From Hermatobates lingyangjiaoensis (taxonomy: Eukaryota; Arthropoda; Insecta; Hemiptera; Hermatobatidae), in NCBI GenBank assembly GCA_026182355.1, contig JAPFBL010000367.1, positions 62,001 to 126,000 on the forward strand: a DNA stretch of 64,000 bases, written 5' to 3'. Each line of letters opens with the position of its first letter. Position 1 is the stretch's first letter. The notes beneath the pieces were generated by a model. That model saw nothing but the letters and a program-made list of their open reading frames with translations, had not been told where the DNA came from and ran no database searches. The translations under genes and the position numbers were made by a program. Below are positions 48,034 to 54,000 of this stretch, one piece after another.

Positions 48034-51000
48034 TTTAACACATAGAAAAGAACACAGAAAGACACTACAGAACTCACTTCGATATTTCGACAATATCGAC
48101 AATATTTCGACAATAGATATATATCTATATATATATATATATCTGTGTTCTAGATATATATTGCATATATCTAGGGCATGCGGCCCTCGCCCACTCGAAA
48201 ATAGTAAAGTGCGGCCCGCAGGTGACAAACAGTTCCCCATGCCTACCATAGAGTAACTACCTGTGCCTTCCTAATGTGCACTAGAGGCTCCTTGACAGCA
48301 CCAGGCTTATCTTGATTCTTGTGCGACTTGATCCAATGAAAGACAGTGTTGCGCAGCTCATTCTCCATTCCACACTCACGCATTGCTGCCAATAGTGTCT
48401 CCTTGAAGTCTGTCTCCGTAACTTTTGCACTGGACACCAGCCTCTGCAATAGGAATTAACAAATACAAACTGGATAAAAAAAGTGCGAAAATTCAATGAC
48501 CATTCAATTTATGGACAGCAGACACACCGAGGTCTAATATCTTCTATACAGGATCGTTGTATCCAACCACCATGAGGACCAAATATGAGTTTTGTCATAT
48601 CTTCAATATGAACTAAGTAATAAAGTAATTTCATTCTAACTCTTATCTATTATAACTTATTACATTACATAACTTATAACTATATATGTATTACAAGTAT
48701 ATCAGCTACTAATAAACAGATTAGGCAATTTAATTACATATTGACGAGGCTATATTGGCCACTTCCACATGTATCTTCAGCTAATTTCAAATGTAAGAAA
48801 AAAAACATTTATAAAATTATAACTGAAATATTCAGTTTAAAATATTATAAAACAAATAACTTAAAAAAATGTGAGATTTAAATCTTATCACAAAATTACA
48901 TAACAGGCAGACCACTATTTAAAAGAAATAACGCTTCCCAATTATTATTACTATTAATATTATTTTGTTATTGTCCTACGTGTAGAAGTGACTTGCTTTC
49001 AAAGTATAATAGCCATCAAACTGAAGGACAATAGTCCTCAGTACAAGTCAGCCAACGAGACAATAGATTTTTGGTTTGAAACGTTCAGGAGAGAAAAGAG
49101 AGGGGAACCAAGCATGCTGGTGCGGAGACTATTGGTCACCCAATATTGAACTATATATATATTTATATATATATTTGTATAATTAGGGAGCAGATTTTCT
49201 TTTATACAGATTTCATTAAACACTTTTTGCACCTTTGTTTTAGTTTCTTTTCTTGCCAACTTATCTAATTTTCTAATTAGTGTTTTGATGTTTTCTGGAA
49301 AATTAAATATTAACTGTCCAAAAGTTTTATCTTTAACACTCATTGTTCGCAATATACACTTATTAACAATTAACCGACGTTTCAGTCTCCATGGACCATC
49401 TTCAGGCTATTTTGTTTATAAAAATGTAACAGACTATGGCTAGAAATTTAAACTCTATATAAACTAAGATTAAAAACTATACAAAAAACAATAACACAGT
49501 CGACATGCATAATGGTTACATAAATAAGGGAGGTTACGATAAGGCTATGCTCACTCAATTGAAAGTTTAAACTAGATATTTGTCCCTAAGGCTGTCTAAT
49601 TTCAATTATCTTCTGTATTCCTGCTCGCTGACTCCTCTACATGCAGCTTTAAAATTCTTGTAAAACTTGTAAGTTGGCCATTTATTTTAGGTTTCTTTTC
49701 TAATATCTGGAGTGCCTCTATTATTTGTAGCCGACCGACATAATTTTCTCTGTTGATAATTTCGCTATTGTTGGTTAACATTTGTCGGCTTAATTCCAAG
49801 CTATGCACCTTTTTTGTGTGTTCTTTAGGAGCACCCGCAGCCAGGTGCATTTTGAGTCTCCTCGATAAGGTTGTTGTTGTTGTTAAACCAATGTAACTAG
49901 TTTTTAGGAACTCGCAGTTTCCTATAGTACAGTTATAACTATAAACTACATTGGTTTGTTGGAGTTTAGCTTTGGTTTGTAAGTTATTCTTGATTACCAG
50001 GTTCGCTGTATTTTTTCCTTTGTATTATATGATGAGTTTCAACTGATCTTCGGGATTAACACAGTTAATATTAGCGTGGATTATTCCTCTAAGAACTCTT
50101 TCGTCAACCTTATGAGCTTTGGTTCCTTTTATGAACTCTGTTCTCTTTTATGAGCTTTGGTTCTAATGAATATTGGTTCCTGTAAAACACTTTATGTTTA
50201 ATTCCTTTGTTGTTTTGGTTTGGTTCGTCCTTGTTCACACTATTAATTTTATGGATATAAATTTGTAATATTTTATCGAATTGTTTATTGTTGTATCCAT
50301 TATTAATAAGCACCTGTTTTAATCTTTCTATATCTTGATGGAATAAAGCCCAACTGGAAGTTATCTTAAAGGTTCTATGAATCAGGGTCTTTATCGTGCC
50401 ATCTTTGTAGCTTTCCGGGTATTTGCTTTGAGCTTTTAGATATACTCCACTATGAGTAGGTTTCACATACACAGATGTCTGGTAATCAACATTATTCTGT
50501 TTCACAACGACGTCCAGGAAGTTCATTATTTTGTTCTGATTCAACTCTTTGGTAACTTTAAAACGGAGGCAGTTTGGAAACAATGTCGTAATTCTTCAAT
50601 TTGGTCTATGTTATCCATCACCAGGAAACAGCCATCAATATATCTGCAGAAAACTATTGGATGGCTTTTTCGTCAAGGATGTAGTTCTGTATGTGACACA
50701 TATAAAAATTTGCTAAGGCCACGCGTAATGGAGACCCCATTGCTACTCCGTCTGTCTGATAGTATAGACTTCCATCAAGATGGGTGAAGGGGTTTTTTGT
50801 AGTACATGCCCTTAACAGTTTTTCTAATATTGCACTTTCGAAGGGAGGAGAGGACAAGGTTGGATGGTTATAAGCACGGTTGCAAATAATTCTTATAGTC
50901 TCTTCTACAGGAACGTTTATGAATAACGATTAAACGTCAAGTGAGGCCATCATTCCTTTAGCCATAGTAGCACATATTACTTCAAGAAAGTCGTGGGTTG

Positions 51001-54000
51001 ATCTAAGAAGGTATTTATCCGGTAAGTATGGCGTTATAATTTTGTTTAGGGCTTTAGCTGTGCTGTAAGTCGGAGTCATTACTTGAGATATAATGGGTAT
51101 TAAGTGAAAGCCTGCCTTATGTATTTTTACATTGCCGTAAATATATCCAGGACTATATTCACCTTTAACTGGTTTCAATATTTTTTCATCTTTATTTGCT
51201 TTTTTAATTAGTTTGTTGATTTCTACTTTTAACTGGCTGGTAGGGTTCTTTGTTATTTTCTTAAATTTAGTAGTATCTTTCAGTATGTCATCCAATTTTG
51301 GTTTACAGTCTGACTTATCCATAATAACATATTTGTTTGCCTTGTCAGCCTTCCTAATTACAATATTTTCGTTGCCTCTAAGATCATTAGCGGCTTCTTT
51401 TAGTTGTTTGGTAAGTAATGTACTATTATTATAATTTTGTTGTTTTGTTGCTTCAGACCTTAACAGCTCTTTGATGTATTTCTGCTCTTGGAGGTTAAGA
51501 AGGGATTTGTATAATATCTCCAATTCAGTCTTTTTCCTGATTCGGTCAAATTTCGTTTTCATATGACACCTGGTTCCTAGAGATAGGAAGTCTATTTCGT
51601 TCTGAGATAGCACATGCTTTGATAGGTTCATGTTTCAGAAAGACCCGCTGCCGACTCATGACCAATATATATATATTTTAAAAGTTATAATATTTTCTTC
51701 AACGCTTATTAAAAAATACCTTACCAATTTGGCTTGAATATTCTTCTTGACCTGTTTCTATGATACATACTAAGAATTTTTTTCTTTCAGATACCGTACG
51801 GCGCTGCTTTTGATAATGGTTAACATATTTCGACTGAACCTGAGTCATCTCTAAGAAAGTGTTATACATGTAATCTATAATCTAAGCCTTAAGAACTTCC
51901 ATTTAATCCTCTCGTGACAACTGATGTTCAGTAGAAACATATCAACCGATAGTAGCTTTCCGTCTGTTGTTAACACCGTTCACTATTTCTCACTTTCTCT
52001 CATCTCCTAATGACACCTGAAGCGAAAATTAGACACTGTAAGTATGGGTCTGTCAATTGCTTTTTCTCTCCAATTGGAATTTCAGGCCAGCTGCATTATC
52101 CAAAACTACTTATTAAAGTAAGAACAGTTCATGGTGTCATATTAGGTGACTTTTTTATAGCTTCAATGAGATAGGAATAATATTTGGATAGATCAGCTTT
52201 TATTATTTTAAATACATGATAACTACTATTATTTGTCTGTTATAACTGTATTGCAAACTTGTCTAAACCCGTTATGAAAGAGAATTGCATTGATCCATAT
52301 CCCCCTCTTCTCAAGTCGAGCTCTAAGAGCATAAAGGGTAAAAAGTCAGGCATTTTTTTTCCTATTTCTTTATTGATTGGTCCAATAATAGACTATTCAA
52401 GTCTTAGAATGATATAAAGCATGCAAGGAAGTGCCAACAAAGGAGTTGCGTCAAACAGTTTTTAAAAGAAAGAAAGATGGAAAACTTTTCCAATCATTTG
52501 CTCTTTGAATAAACACCTGTCGTAGATAACTTAACTGATTTGTTAAAGATGTCTTTAAAGTGAAAAGCTGTATAATGAGACTAAAAACGAATTCAGTTTA
52601 TATAAAAATATAAAACAAATGAAACAAAGCCTAATACTAAATGAAATATAAGTAACTAGCAAACGTACCCGTCTTTGACGGAATCAAAAATTCTATTATA
52701 CTTGGTATTCCAAAATATCAATTATAGTATTATACTAATACTATAATTAGAAATTATAGAATGGTAGAAAATACCATTATTAGTAGAGTGTTAAACAAAT
52801 GCCTCTGTATAGACCACATTAGCTGTCTGTCCTTCAGGTTCACGGAAGAACAAACAGTTGGAACCTCTGACTCTTCAGCAAGTAAACTATAGTTGACCAT
52901 GTGAGAAAAACTTGGTCTCGCTAACTTGAATTCCTGCGTTAGATAAAGTTTCCCTTTGCGACTTAGTTAACCTCAAAATTAATTATTTTATTAATCATCT
53001 GCCCATAGAATATATTTTAGTAAAATATATTTTCATGAAATATCATTGCCTATAAGAATTTTCGAAAAGAAGATGTGTTTTATGAAACATATATGGGACA
53101 AATAGCATTTAATAAAAAATTATTTATAGAAAATCTTTCACAAAACATATTATTGGGAAGTGTATATTTTATGAAATTCTCTCTTTAATTGTTCAAAATA
53201 TTTAACTTTTTCTGAATAACAAAATTTGAGTTTTACAGCTCTCCATGTAACGCCGAAATTTTTAAATCAGTGTTTTTAACGAAAAAATATATATTTATAG
53301 ATTTTATGCGAAAGATTACAAGTTTGTCACCTAGTCTATGTGTGGTACACAGTCATATTCTTTTTTAAGGCAAGTCCTCTTATGGCAAAAATAAGAAAGT
53401 TTAACAAAATTTTAAATATATGAGAGATATAATAAGTAATGTGAACTAATCGTCTGTATTTTCATGATTACAAGTAAGCATGATTTGCATAGAGTTAGTA
53501 TTTTAAAATTTAATCACAATTTTCTATATCTGGATGGAGATATTGTCAAAACATATAAAACATAGAGTCATAATCACTGCCACAAACTCGGTAGTAGCGC
53601 GGTCAGATACCGTGTGGTGTTCGCACACAATAGGAGAAGTAAGGGGCAGGTCTACAACACACTAAACAACTTTCAGGGAAAAAAAGCGTTCAGAACATTC
53701 AGTATTTAACTTCATGATACATATAAAATTCAAAATTACATTATACATATTGGTTTAAAGCAGTAAAAAATGGTATAATTAATTTAAATGTGTATTCTTT
53801 ATTGTAATTTGAAGTTTAGATGAAATCTGAAAATGAACAAATACTCAAAACGTGATACATTTTTTTGCTTGGAGACAAGGTTGTTTAATTTTTCTAAGGT
53901 GTAAAAAGTTGTAACAAATCTGCATAATATTACACGGAAATCTTTTGTTTTATATTTTGTTCTTAAAGTGGCTTCTAGCTTGAAATATGTTAACAAACTT

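Larger units (their letters stand above)
47045..48245 (+). mobile_element. hAT element (GTF2IRD2/ZBED type), decayed
   Basis: Ends CAGGCATGGGCAACCTGCGG and GCGGCCCGCAGG...CCCCATGCCTA, flanked by perfect 8-bp duplications CCATAGAG (47037-47044, 48246-48253). Its left part encodes a BED-finger start, MSKKRKVIDEGRVFQDKW then KPVCLVC, and after a frameshift TKHPSYHNLTGRPREEKVEK and ASYIVAEKIAK. The dimerisation and catalytic parts are gone. A (C)n run and a Penelope-type fragment with (TA)n sit inside it. Confidence 0.92.
49350..51660 (-). mobile_element. Penelope-like element, near full length, inactivated
   Basis: Minus strand from 51631: reverse transcriptase frame with NVKIHKAG and PIISQVMTP; in-frame stop after SLDV; further frames DGVAMGSPLRVALANFYMCH (50857-50654) and a core reading YIDG where active elements have YxDD; then 50583-50110 and a GIY-YIG endonuclease (VVYSYNC..G.C, SYIGLT, LSRRL, to 49602). 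Several stops and frameshifts. It sits in TBC1D19 intron 1. Confidence 0.92.
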
